DNA of 64,000 nt, from assembly GCA_017480385.1 (NCBI GenBank), contig JAFVAT010000026.1, positions 1 to 64,000 on the forward strand, written 5' to 3'. The DNA comes from Alphaproteobacteria bacterium. Lineage in GTDB: Bacteria > Pseudomonadota > Alphaproteobacteria > CAAGCB01 > CAG-977. Made by a program: the position numbers and the translations under genes. Under the pieces are notes generated by a model. It did no database searches, was not told the DNA's origin, and was given only the letters and a program-made list of their open reading frames with translations. Positions 55,609 to 64,000 of this stretch are shown here, piece by piece (position 1 is the first letter of the stretch; every line of letters begins with the position of its first letter).

Positions 55609-55642
55609 AAAAAAGAGGCTGCATTGAAAAATACAGCCCCTT
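55609..55642 (-). terminator. Terminator of rplM-rpsI
   Basis: On the minus strand AGGGGCTG (about 55641-55634) pairs with CAGCCTCT around TATTTTTCAATG and is followed by TTTTTT. It lies 22 bases after rpsI. Confidence 0.8.
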
Positions 55643-55663
55643 TGAAAATTATTGGCAGGCAGA

Positions 55664-56137
55664 TTAACGCTTACTGAACTGATAGCTGCGGCGAGCCTTA
55701 GCTTTACCGTATTTCTTACGTTCCACGACACGCGGATCACGCGTTAAGAAACCGGCGCGCTTTAATGCCGTGTGCAGTTCCGGTTCAAAGTTATCCAAAC
55801 AGCGGCTGACGCCATGACGAACGGCACCGGCCTGACCGGACAAACCGCCGCCGGAAACAGTAACGACAACATCGAACTGACCCACGCGGTTGGTGACTTC
55901 AAACGGCTGATTGATAATCATGCGCAGCACAGGGCGCGTAAAATATTTTTCAATATCAATGCCATTGACCGTCATCTTGCCTGATCCCAGCTTGATCCAA
56001 ACGCGGGCGCTGGCATCTTTACGGCGACCGGTTGCATAAGCACGGCCAAGTTTATCTTTTTTAGGTTCGCGAACGACCGCCGGTTCGGCAGCCACGGGAG
56101 CAACCATTTCTTTTTTCAGATCTTCTAAACCAGCCAT
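55664..56137 (-). CDS. rpsI: 30S ribosomal protein S9
   Basis: 157 residues. The universal part starts at [17 protein letters not shown] (about residue 33) and includes [19 protein letters not shown] and the basic C-terminus RSYQFSKR that reaches the P site. The N-terminal 30-residue extension is usual in alphaproteobacteria. Two bases after rplM. Confidence 0.97.
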   Translation of the reverse strand: MAGLEDLKKEMVAPVAAEPAVVREPKKDKLGRAYATGRRKDASARVWIKLGSGKMTVNGIDIEKYFTRPVLRMIINQPFEVTNRVGQFDVVVTVSGGGLSGQAGAVRHGVSRCLDNFEPELHTALKRAGFLTRDPRVVERKKYGKAKARRSYQFSKR

Positions 56138-56139
56138 GA

Positions 56140-56601
56140 TTAATTCCTCTTATTCTTCGGGTTCAAAGCAGCAACATCTAACACTTCCGGGTTCTGAGCG
56201 GCATGCGGGTGTTCGGGACCGGCATAAACGCGCAGATTTGTCATTTGCTTGCGGCCCAAGGGATTGCGCGTAATCATGCGTTCAACGGCTTTAATAATCA
56301 CGCGTTCCGGGTGAGCGCCCTCAATCACTTTACCGGCGGTAATGCCTTTGATGCCGCCGGGGTGACCGGTGTGGCGGTAGTACACTTTATCTTCCAGTTT
56401 TTTGCCGGTCAGATGTACTTTTTCCGCATTAATGATCACGACATAATCACCGCAGTCAACATGCGGCGTAAAACAGGTTTTATGCTTGCCGCGCAAAATT
56501 TTGGCGACAATGCTGGCCAGACGTCCCAAGACCAAATCTTCGGCATCGATCAGATACCACTTCTTTTTGACTTCAGACGGCTTAACGGATAAGGTCTGCA
56601 T
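56140..56601 (-). CDS. rplM: 50S ribosomal protein L13
   Basis: 153 residues with the L13 core: [50 protein letters not shown] and MLPRNPLG-like [18 protein letters not shown]. First gene of the two-gene ribosomal operon. Confidence 0.98.
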   Translation of the reverse strand: MQTLSVKPSEVKKKWYLIDAEDLVLGRLASIVAKILRGKHKTCFTPHVDCGDYVVIINAEKVHLTGKKLEDKVYYRHTGHPGGIKGITAGKVIEGAHPERVIIKAVERMITRNPLGRKQMTNLRVYAGPEHPHAAQNPEVLDVAALNPKNKRN

Positions 56602-56645
56602 TTAGTTTTATTCCTTAAAAGAGTTACAGTTAAAAACCGGTATTT

Positions 56646-56674
56646 AAAGTATCTGGCTCCGGCAAACATGTCAA
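56646..56674 (-). promoter_or_regulatory. Promoter of rplM-rpsI
   Basis: On the minus strand TTGACA (56674-56669) and TACTTT (56651-56646) with 17 bases between, 45 bases before the rplM ATG. Confidence 0.7.
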
Positions 56675-56858
56675 TATTTTTTATTAAAATAAAATACAAT
56701 AAAATCAACATGTTATAATGTTGGTATTATATTACCTACTTTCCGGGCCGCAAAAACAGCCGTTTTAAAAGATAAACACGATTAAAAATTAAAAATCGTT
56801 TCTTTCCCCAGTCCGATTGCGTATACTGAAATCTATTGAAAAAAGCAAGGAGAGTTCA

Positions 56859-57767
56859 ATGCCCATTCAAGTTGCCGTCTTAATTCCCTGTTATAATGAA
56901 GCCGCTGCAATCGGCGCCGTTGTCCAAAAGGCAAAAGAGGTTTTGCCTGATGCCAAAATTTACGTCTATGACAACAATTCCAAAGACAACACCGCTGAAA
57001 TTGCGGCTCGGGCCGGCGCGATTGTCCGATTTGTCGGGCTGCAGGGAAAAGGAAACGTTGTGCGCCGCATGTTTGCCGATATCGAAGCCGATGTTTATGT
57101 CATGACGGACGGTGACATGACGTACGATCTGGACGCTGTTCCGGGCTTGATTGACACTTTGATCTCGAAACAAAAAGATATAGTTGTCGGCACACGCAAA
57201 GAACAGCAGCAGGAAGCTTATCGTTTCGGGCATCGATTCGGGAACTGGCTTTTGACTTTTCTTGTCCGTATCCTGTTTGGAATCAAACAAACGGATATGC
57301 TGTCCGGCCTGCGCGTTTTTTCAAAACGGTTTGTTAAGACTTTCTCAGCACGCTCCAAGGGCTTTGAAATCGAAACAGAGCTGAATGTTTTTACCAGCAT
57401 GAACAAACTGCCCTATGCCGAAGTTGAAACGAATTATTTCGCTCGTCCGGAAGGATCGTTCAGCAAACTATCAACCATAAAGGACGGCTTTAAGATTTTA
57501 TTTATGATACTTCGTTTGTTTCGCACAGAACGTCCTTTGGCGTTTTACTCTTTATTGGCTTTATTCTGTGCAGCGGCAACATTTTTGTTCGCAATTTTGG
57601 ACGTCTATGACAGCTTTGATTTTCCCTTTGTTTTTTATGCGTTCATCGGTTTTTGGTTCTTCCTTTTATGTGGTGTTTTCGCGAACGGACAAATCAAAAA
57701 TCAACGGGAAAGTATCCGGCTGGCCTATTTGTCTTATCCGTTTGCCGACACTGATGATAACTGTTGA
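56859..57767 (+). CDS. Family-2 glycosyltransferase, polyprenyl-phosphate type
   Basis: 302 residues. A GT-A domain with AVLIPCYNEAAAIGAVV, YDNNSKDNTAEIA and the metal-binding MTDGDMTYDL is followed by two C-terminal membrane helices (about 230-285), as in dolichyl/undecaprenyl-phosphate glycosyltransferases. It probably transfers a sugar to a lipid carrier at the inner membrane. The start at 56859 has AAGGAGAG upstream; a TATACT box lies near 56823. Confidence 0.85.
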   Translation: MPIQVAVLIPCYNEAAAIGAVVQKAKEVLPDAKIYVYDNNSKDNTAEIAARAGAIVRFVGLQGKGNVVRRMFADIEADVYVMTDGDMTYDLDAVPGLIDTLISKQKDIVVGTRKEQQQEAYRFGHRFGNWLLTFLVRILFGIKQTDMLSGLRVFSKRFVKTFSARSKGFEIETELNVFTSMNKLPYAEVETNYFARPEGSFSKLSTIKDGFKILFMILRLFRTERPLAFYSLLALFCAAATFLFAILDVYDSFDFPFVFYAFIGFWFFLLCGVFANGQIKNQRESIRLAYLSYPFADTDDNC

Positions 57768-57798
57768 TTTTTAAAGCGAGATAAGACATAGTTTGACC

Positions 57799-59097
57799 AT
57801 GACTATTGAAAACAACATTCCGGCAGACATCACGGTTCCTTTTGAAAAAGAAAAGGACATTCCTTTCAGTATCCCCATTCATATTGAACTGGACGACAAC
57901 GGCGGCATTGTGGAGCTGCGTTCGTTTTACGAGGCCGGTTTGTTCGCTGCGGCGGAATTAAAGGCGTGGCATGACATTATCGGAACGGAAGAATCGGACA
58001 AGCCTTTTATTCAGAAAATTATTGATTTTCAGCTGCAGACGCCCCGCTCTATTTTTGCGGCGGTCCAATCCGTTTTGGGCGGAGAAATGACTCCGGCGGA
58101 GGGCTTTTCCATTATCCGCAAGGATTTAAATGCCTATCTGGCTTTTAAATGCATTCATTCTCAAGGTGTTCTGGGTCAAATGGCTACGATTATGTACCGT
58201 TATGAACCGATGCTTATGGGGCTGTTGGCCGGTGCGACAGGGGCTGCCGATCTGGCCGAAGCGGCAGGGTTCAGCACGTCTTCCGATGCGGAAAGCTTTA
58301 CTTTTGGCTATGCTTTTACATTACAGTTTCGGACAAATGTACAGCCGGACATGCTGGACGGCAAAGTTTCGGAAACACTGCGTAAAATCAACAGCATTAT
58401 CCGTCGTGTTGAGCTGGCCGACAAGCAGATCAAGCCCTTGGAAAACGAACATTTTGCCCTGCAAAAAGGAATCGAGGAAGCGTCTCATCAGCTGCAGAGC
58501 TACAGAAATGACGTTGCCGAGTATGTATCGCGTCTGGTTGCCGAAATCAAACAAACTTCGGACAGCGCGGTCAATGCGATGTGGGATCAGCTCAATTTAA
58601 TTCAGAACGATCATGAACGTCAGCTGGCGGCTTTGCGTCAAAGCGTTGCCAGCCGCATTCGTTATGGCACGGCCTTAGATTATTGGAATGACCAATTACT
58701 GCAAAATCAAACTAAAACAAATCAAATGACGGGCTGGTATGTTATTTCGGGACTGTTTACCATTACAACCGTTTTAGCAATTGTCGCCGGCATTTCCTTT
58801 AAAATGGCCAACATTTCCACTTTTATGACGATTATCACGTTGGGCTTGCCTGTCCTGATTGCCTGCGGTTTGATGTTCATGCTGATCCAGACGCGCCTTC
58901 GCTATGAAAAAGCGGCGGCACAAGCGCAGGAAAAAGTATCCATGTTGGAAACTTTAGCCGCTTTGGAAACGGAAGGAAAAGCGAAGGACGAAGACCGCGA
59001 AGGAATTTTGGAAAATATTTTCAAGACCAGTTTTACCCCGGTTTCTGCTTCTGCCGCAGAAACGGAAGACGAAGAAAAAGCTAAACAGCCTTCTTAG
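57799..59097 (+). CDS. Coiled-coil membrane protein, possibly DUF6161-like
   Basis: 432 residues. The N-terminal 200 residues are soluble and helical (FYEAGLFAAAELKAWHD, LAEAAGFSTSSDAESF). Residues 205-310 form a coiled coil, then two membrane helices follow (about 315-335 and 345-365, YVISGLFTITTVLAIVAGI) and an acidic tail. The ATG at 57799 is the likely start; a TTG lies two codons earlier. The domain plan recalls DUF6161 proteins, but that is from memory of the layout only. It follows the glycosyltransferase by 31 bases. Confidence 0.6.
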   Translation: MTIENNIPADITVPFEKEKDIPFSIPIHIELDDNGGIVELRSFYEAGLFAAAELKAWHDIIGTEESDKPFIQKIIDFQLQTPRSIFAAVQSVLGGEMTPAEGFSIIRKDLNAYLAFKCIHSQGVLGQMATIMYRYEPMLMGLLAGATGAADLAEAAGFSTSSDAESFTFGYAFTLQFRTNVQPDMLDGKVSETLRKINSIIRRVELADKQIKPLENEHFALQKGIEEASHQLQSYRNDVAEYVSRLVAEIKQTSDSAVNAMWDQLNLIQNDHERQLAALRQSVASRIRYGTALDYWNDQLLQNQTKTNQMTGWYVISGLFTITTVLAIVAGISFKMANISTFMTIITLGLPVLIACGLMFMLIQTRLRYEKAAAQAQEKVSMLETLAALETEGKAKDEDREGILENIFKTSFTPVSASAAETEDEEKAKQPS

Positions 59098-59211
59098 TTT
59101 TTTGCCAAAAAAGATTTTTCTCATCTCTAAGGCCGTTAAGTCTTAAAGAAAATTTTTGGCGCATTATACGCTTATTTGTCCTTTCCGCGCATTCTTTCAA
59201 AGACTGAAATC

Positions 59212-60390
59212 CTAAATTTCAATCAGTCGCATCAGCTTTTTTTCAGGCGGCATCAATGTAATCACGGAAATCTCGGACGGAGCAAACAGCCGCATCGGCG
59301 GTCCCCAACCTCCGGCCCCTCTGGAAACGTACAGTTTCATGCCGTCGACATCATATAGTCCGGCGAGGAAATCGTTGAAACGTTTTACCAAAAAATGAAA
59401 CGGAAAGATTTGACCGCCGTGAGTATGGCCGGAGATCTGAAAATCAATCAGATCCTTGTTCAGCCGCTTGATAAACCGCGGAGAATGAGACAAAAAGACA
59501 CGATACGCACCGGCAGCGGCTCCATTCAGCGTTTCCTTAATCCCCTCCATTGTCTGATCCGTAATCATCAGCAGCTGCGGATCGGGCAATCCGGACAAAT
59601 AAACGTTGGCTCCGTTCAAAGTCAGCCCTTCGTTCGCCAAATAAAACAGCCCCATTTGTTTGAATTTCATTTCCCACTCTAAACTGCCATGATAAAATTC
59701 ATGATTGCCCAAAGTGACAAAAACGCCGTATTTGGCATCAAGCCCGGACAAAGCCTGCATCTGCGGTCCCAAAGAAGCGGGCTTGGCGTCCACAATATCC
59801 CCGACCAAAACCGTAATATCCGGTTTTAATCCGTTAACAGTTCGAACCAACTTTTCAACAAAAGAAACAGAGGTAACCGGCGTGATATGCGTATCCGTCA
59901 AAGCAACGATTTTAAACGGATAAGCGACCTTGTCCGTTTGAATGATCGTTTCTTTGACCGCAGGAAACTTAATTCCTTCATACAAAGAATATCCCGACAG
60001 CAAAACAGCGGCGAAAACGGCCATTAAATTAGCTCTTTTAATCGCAGCAGACTTCATCGGATCGTATTCGGGCGAAGCTTTGCCCAATTTTCTGGCAATT
60101 TGATATCCGTGTATCCAAAAAAGATCGCGTATCAGTAAAATTCCCAACAGAAAAAAAGCCGTTACGAAAAGTGTATACAATCCTTGCGTCACATAAATAC
60201 CTGCCTTTTCGGGCAACAGCTTTAACCACCGGATCATTCCCGCAATCGTCGGGCTGAACCACGCCAGCACCACAACAAAGGAAACCGCCAGCTTTTTGCG
60301 CAAAGAAAATTCAGGATTGTAACCAATCATTATTTGCAAGGTAATGATAATGGCCGCCAAACTAAAAATAAAAGACAGAACAAAGAACAT
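59212..60390 (-). CDS. Membrane-bound calcineurin-like metallophosphoesterase (YkuE type)
   Basis: 392 residues. Four membrane helices fill residues 1-130, then a metallophosphatase domain: KIVALTDTHITPVTS, VLVGDIVDAKP, VTLGNHEFYHG and SGHTHGGQIFPFH supply the metal ligands (D, H, D, N, H, H). The ATG at 60390 has GGGAGGGG upstream and is preferred to the start nine codons earlier. Related enzymes act on phospholipid head groups or UDP-linked lipids; the substrate is unknown. It lies downstream of malQ by 33 bases. Confidence 0.88.
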   Translation of the reverse strand: MFFVLSFIFSLAAIIITLQIMIGYNPEFSLRKKLAVSFVVVLAWFSPTIAGMIRWLKLLPEKAGIYVTQGLYTLFVTAFFLLGILLIRDLFWIHGYQIARKLGKASPEYDPMKSAAIKRANLMAVFAAVLLSGYSLYEGIKFPAVKETIIQTDKVAYPFKIVALTDTHITPVTSVSFVEKLVRTVNGLKPDITVLVGDIVDAKPASLGPQMQALSGLDAKYGVFVTLGNHEFYHGSLEWEMKFKQMGLFYLANEGLTLNGANVYLSGLPDPQLLMITDQTMEGIKETLNGAAAGAYRVFLSHSPRFIKRLNKDLIDFQISGHTHGGQIFPFHFLVKRFNDFLAGLYDVDGMKLYVSRGAGGWGPPMRLFAPSEISVITLMPPEKKLMRLIEI

Positions 60391-60423
60391 CTTCTTTCCC
60401 CTCCCTTTAGCCGGCAAAACGGC

Positions 60424-62661
60424 TTATTGTCGGCTCTGTCGGATTGCCGCGCAGAGGCGTTTCATTTCTTCGCAGTCATACAATTCGGATACCGTTTTAG
60501 GCAGTTTATGGCGCCAATTCGGATATTCATCACTGGTGCCGGGCATATTCATCTGTTCTTTTTGTTCCAGCAAATCCTCCAGCTGAACCAACAACAAACA
60601 GCATGGAGCCGTTGCCAAATAAGAATAAAGCACTTCAATAAACCGATCCGGCAGCTTTTGCCCGTTAATTTCGGCATCGAATGATGACGGATCAACGAAC
60701 CAACGGCCAGTTTGCGCTAAAGATTCTATCACGGCCAAACGATCTTGACGACGCAGGGATTTCGCATAAGCGCACCGTTCTTCGTCCATCAATCCGATTT
60801 TTCGAGCCGTTTCAATATCCGCCCCCATCCAATATCCGGCCAAAGTCGGCATATCATGCGTTCCGGCGGCAATCAAAGCTGTTTCCGGATAAACGTTCAG
60901 CGGCTTATAACGTCCGTCATGCATTTGTTCATAACGGAACACGCGGAAAGACAAAATCCCCGCCTTTTCCAACATTTCACGGAAAAAGCCCGGTACAACG
61001 CCTAAATCTTCTCCGACGACCAAACACTGATTGCGGTGGCTTTCCAGCGCAACGATGCCGATCATATCTTCCACATGATAGCGAATATAGGCGCCCTTTT
61101 CCTTGTGAGGAATACAAAACAGCCGAACCAGTCCCATAACATGGTCAATGCGTACGGCTCCCGCCCGCTTCATATTTGCAGACAACATACGGCGATAGGA
61201 AATATAAGCTTCATCGCGCATCACATCGGGACGCATCGGAGCAACACCCCATTCCTGACCGTTTGCATTAAACATATCCGGCGGAGAACCTATGCTTAAT
61301 TGTGTAGCGAAAAGCTGCTGCGCCCCCCATGTTTCCGCACTTTCCGAAGCAACGCCGACCGCCAGATCCTGATATAACCCGACAGCCAGTCCCTGCTTTT
61401 GACTTTCCTGAGAAGCCGCCTGGAACTGCCGGTCGGCAATCCAGAATATAAACTTATAAAAACGCACCTCATCAGCATTTTGATCGGCAAAACGACGGGA
61501 TTGCTCCGTGTCAGGCGACGCATATGCCTTGCCCCATGATTTAAAGCCGGTTCCTCTGCGCAAAAGCAAGTCTTGCCTGACCGCTATGGGATTCAGGGCC
61601 TGTTCCAAATCTTCTATAGAAGCATGCCGACCGCGATCATTTGCAAAAAACACCGACAAAACCTGATAGAGCGCGGCGCTTTCCAAATCCTTTCCGCCCT
61701 CGGCACAAAAAGCGTCAAAGTCCTTGTCCCCTTTAAACGCGGCGAAAAGCAGGCGCAGCGCTTCCATTTTCAGCGAACCGACAGCCGCATAATCAACCAG
61801 GGCGGATTCTCTTGCCCGCTTAAGCCTTGCCTTAACATCGGCGGAAGCTCTCCATTTTTTCAAAACCGTTTTTGCACCGGCAACGGCTTCCACATCAATA
61901 TACAGCGGATTTAAAAACAAACGGGAGGACGAATAATAAGGGCTGGCCGTTTCCCAATTGGCCGCAAAAGCGACATTGATCGGATTGATCCCGACAATAT
62001 CGGCGCCGAAAGCTTTGGCGACGGCATTCATCTCCTTTAAATCGGAAAAATCGCCGATACCCCAATTGCGTTCGGAACGCAGCGCATACAGCTGCACCGG
62101 AAAGCCCCATGGCTTCCCGCCCTGCCGCATCATTTCCGGCATATAGCATTTTTCGGGCACAACAATAAACGGCATTTCCCGCCCTGCCTTTAAAACAGAG
62201 CCGCCGGAAATACGTATCATGTGATATCCCAGCTGATCCGGCACGGCAATTTTTAACTTGCGCTGTTCATAATCACGCCCGCCAACAGTCATTGTTTCCA
62301 AAACAGACAGATCGGCAATACTTTCCTGCCCCGTCAGTTTTTCACCGTTTTCCAGAACGATTTCATAGCGCAGAATCCCCTCTTTCGTTCCGGCAGTTAC
62401 CGTTACGGGAATTTTGGCCGTTTTCTGTTCGCGCCGCACGATCATAACCGGCGGCAGAGCGCGCTTAAACGGCTTTTCCTTTAACGTTTTTAAAGACAGG
62501 GCCGCCTCTGCAGGCGTATCCGCCGGCAGCTCCAATGCTTTCAGCAAAGCCTTTTTTGTTTCAAAAGAAGTGGGATACACACCGCCGTCAGCTTCAAATT
62601 CCGGCAGAATTCCTGCTTTTTCAGCAAGCAGGTCAACTGTTTGTGCATACTCTAAAACCAC
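60424..62661 (-). CDS. malQ: 4-alpha-glucanotransferase (amylomaltase, GH77)
   Basis: 745 residues. It has a long N-terminal domain of E. coli MalQ type followed by the GH77 barrel: GIGDFSDLKEM, RIDHVMGLVRLF with the nucleophile aspartate, LVVGEDLGVVP with the acid/base glutamate, and AAGTHDMPTLAGYW. It transfers maltooligosaccharide units in glycogen and maltodextrin turnover. The start is a GTG with AAGGA nine bases upstream, 12 bases after glgX, so both work in one pathway and operon. Confidence 0.95.
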   Translation of the reverse strand: MVLEYAQTVDLLAEKAGILPEFEADGGVYPTSFETKKALLKALELPADTPAEAALSLKTLKEKPFKRALPPVMIVRREQKTAKIPVTVTAGTKEGILRYEIVLENGEKLTGQESIADLSVLETMTVGGRDYEQRKLKIAVPDQLGYHMIRISGGSVLKAGREMPFIVVPEKCYMPEMMRQGGKPWGFPVQLYALRSERNWGIGDFSDLKEMNAVAKAFGADIVGINPINVAFAANWETASPYYSSSRLFLNPLYIDVEAVAGAKTVLKKWRASADVKARLKRARESALVDYAAVGSLKMEALRLLFAAFKGDKDFDAFCAEGGKDLESAALYQVLSVFFANDRGRHASIEDLEQALNPIAVRQDLLLRRGTGFKSWGKAYASPDTEQSRRFADQNADEVRFYKFIFWIADRQFQAASQESQKQGLAVGLYQDLAVGVASESAETWGAQQLFATQLSIGSPPDMFNANGQEWGVAPMRPDVMRDEAYISYRRMLSANMKRAGAVRIDHVMGLVRLFCIPHKEKGAYIRYHVEDMIGIVALESHRNQCLVVGEDLGVVPGFFREMLEKAGILSFRVFRYEQMHDGRYKPLNVYPETALIAAGTHDMPTLAGYWMGADIETARKIGLMDEERCAYAKSLRRQDRLAVIESLAQTGRWFVDPSSFDAEINGQKLPDRFIEVLYSYLATAPCCLLLVQLEDLLEQKEQMNMPGTSDEYPNWRHKLPKTVSELYDCEEMKRLCAAIRQSRQ

Positions 62662-62673
62662 GAACCGTAATCC

Positions 62674-64000
62674 TTATACCAAACGGGTAAAGCCGTCCTT
62701 TTCTTCCTCTTTTTCAAGATCTGCCAATGTTGCCACAGGCCCCATAGGACCATATGTCATAAAGTCCAGATTGTCCAGATCCTTTATTGACGCAACCAAT
62801 CGGCTGCTTTGAATGCTTTGATAAACATTTCCCAAAATGCCTGTCATGCCTGCACGGGAATGCAGAACAGCCTTTTCATTATCGGTCAGGGGAGCCTCAA
62901 ACAGCAACACCGACCATGCCGGCACATTAAAAGAATCACCGGGGGCATAGGTTTCCCCCGACACGACCGGCGAGTCGCGCGACGTGTCCAATATCAAATT
63001 CCAGACGGTTTCCTTTTCAACCTCCGGCAACAGCCATTCTATGCTGCCGTCAAAAGCGTTCAGAACGATAAAGAAATGATTGTCCGAATAGAACCGCCCT
63101 TCATCATTGCAAAAAGCAACGCTCAAGGATCCTGAAATCAACGCGGACAGACTTTGCGCATACGGTTTGTTCCAATCGGTCGGCGCCATTTCCAAACCTT
63201 CCGGCGTAATCCAGGTAATATCTTTAATCGGAGAATCGCCCGCCTTTCTGCCGACATAATACCGTTTGCGCCGAAAAATACGATGAGACTGGCGCAGCTT
63301 GATCAAATAGCGCACAAATTCCCGAAAAGCCGCATCGTCTTCACCGATTTCCGACCAATTCAGCCAGCTGATCGGACTGTCCTGACAATAAGCGTTGTTA
63401 TTGCCTTTTTGCGTACGGCAAAACTCATCGCCGGCTGTAAACATCGGCACGCCCAAAGACAACATCAGCGTTGCCGCCATAGCGCGCATTCTTTTCCGTC
63501 TCAGCGCCAAAACGGCGGGATCGTTCGTTTCCCCCTCCACGCCGCTGTTCCATGTTTTATTGTCATTCGTACCGTCGCGGTTGTGTTCGCCGTTTGCCTC
63601 GTTGTGCTTTTCGTTATAGCTGACAACGTCTTTCAACGTAAAGCCGTCGTGAGCCGTCACAAAATTCACGCTGGTCCAAGGATGGCGTCCCCTGTATCCG
63701 AATATTTCGCTTGATCCGGTTAAACGGGAAGCCATATTGCCGATCTGTCCTTTGTCTCCTTTCCAAAAAGAACGCACGGTATCACGGAACCGATCATTCC
63801 ATTCTGACCACCCCGGCGGAAAAGCGCCGACTTGATAACCGCCTAAACCGACGTCCCACGGCTCGGCAATCATTTTAACGCGCTGCAATACGGGATCCTG
63901 CTGTACGGCTGTCAAAAAACCGGCTTTGTTTGTAAAGCCCGCTCCCGTTCTGGCCAGAGTCGGCGCCAAATCAAACCGGAAACCGTCCACATGCATTTGT
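62674..64000 (-). CDS. glgX: Glycogen debranching enzyme GlgX, C-terminal part, cut by window edge
   Basis: About 440 codons of a GH13 debranching enzyme are inside the window; the 5' part lies beyond 64000. VDGFRFDLAPTLAR carries the catalytic aspartate, MIAEPWDVGLGGYQVG the acid/base glutamate, and VNFVTAHDGFTLKDVVSYN the transition-state aspartate. NGEHNRDGTNDNKTWN and AGDEFCRTQKGNNNAYCQD are typical of GlgX. The product removes branches that phosphorylase leaves on glycogen; MalQ downstream would rework the resulting oligosaccharides. Confidence 0.95.
   Translation of the reverse strand, partial: QMHVDGFRFDLAPTLARTGAGFTNKAGFLTAVQQDPVLQRVKMIAEPWDVGLGGYQVGAFPPGWSEWNDRFRDTVRSFWKGDKGQIGNMASRLTGSSEIFGYRGRHPWTSVNFVTAHDGFTLKDVVSYNEKHNEANGEHNRDGTNDNKTWNSGVEGETNDPAVLALRRKRMRAMAATLMLSLGVPMFTAGDEFCRTQKGNNNAYCQDSPISWLNWSEIGEDDAAFREFVRYLIKLRQSHRIFRRKRYYVGRKAGDSPIKDITWITPEGLEMAPTDWNKPYAQSLSALISGSLSVAFCNDEGRFYSDNHFFIVLNAFDGSIEWLLPEVEKETVWNLILDTSRDSPVVSGETYAPGDSFNVPAWSVLLFEAPLTDNEKAVLHSRAGMTGILGNVYQSIQSSRLVASIKDLDNLDFMTYGPMGPVATLADLEKEEEKDGFTRLV

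Overview
The window looks like a chromosome segment from an uncultured, anaerobic, probably host-associated alphaproteobacterium. Several gene orders are typical of that class: dgt-argS-SPOR protein-nagZ-tatABC-serS-surE, pcm-tolC-popZ-valS, split-alpha transhydrogenase pntAA-pntAB-pntB, and rplM-rpsI. A HydF gene implies [FeFe]-hydrogenase maturation. Cysteine-rich TNFR/GCC2-GCC3-like surface repeats, ankyrin repeats and many small secreted proteins point to life in or on a host. The taxonomic call is inference from synteny and protein character.

Layout. 1-340: hairpin-rich end that may be the right end of a TnpB-type transposon, then a palindromic intergenic repeat. 340-6089 (minus): a lipoprotein and the SUF Fe-S operon sufBCDS-(42-aa ORF)-sufT. 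6320-11326 (plus): a PAS protein with a degenerate GGDEF domain, proton-translocating transhydrogenase, and an HNH-like protein. 11694-13527: a 15-C tract before a cysteine-rich repeat protein and a small cysteine-rich partner. 14008-17836 (minus): secreted protein, TolC-Ig fusion, ankyrin protein. 17921-20325 (plus): hydF with three small genes. 20599-29476 (minus): a long housekeeping operon that includes a site-2 protease whose reading frame runs into TatA.

29540-33232 (minus): four tightly packed secreted proteins with HExxH motifs. 33391-36034: xthA, a CorC-like protein, an SseB-like protein. 36067-36696: a GIY-YIG gene broken by two frameshifts. 36957-37113: tRNA-Asn and tRNA-Cys. 37251-42982: pcm, tolC, popZ, valS. 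43002-50573: a sensor-like secreted protein, a membrane protein and five paralogous HExRH putative metallopeptidases without signal peptides. 50763-55307: rpsU, a rhodanese lipoprotein, a lysine-rich helical-repeat protein, a Lcl_C/DUF1566-like protein and an APH-fold kinase. 55664-56601: rpsI and rplM. 56859-64000: a glycosyltransferase, a coiled-coil membrane protein, a metallophosphoesterase, malQ and glgX (cut by the window edge).

The most notable content is nine putative zinc metallopeptidase genes of two unrelated families within about 21 kb, each family locally amplified and diverging (one carries a dead second copy of its own domain). Also notable are the possible phase-variable cysteine-rich protein, the S2P-TatA fused frame, the TolC-Ig fusion, the degenerate GGDEF protein and the frameshifted GIY-YIG gene. 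All functions are read from motifs and synteny; no database search was run.
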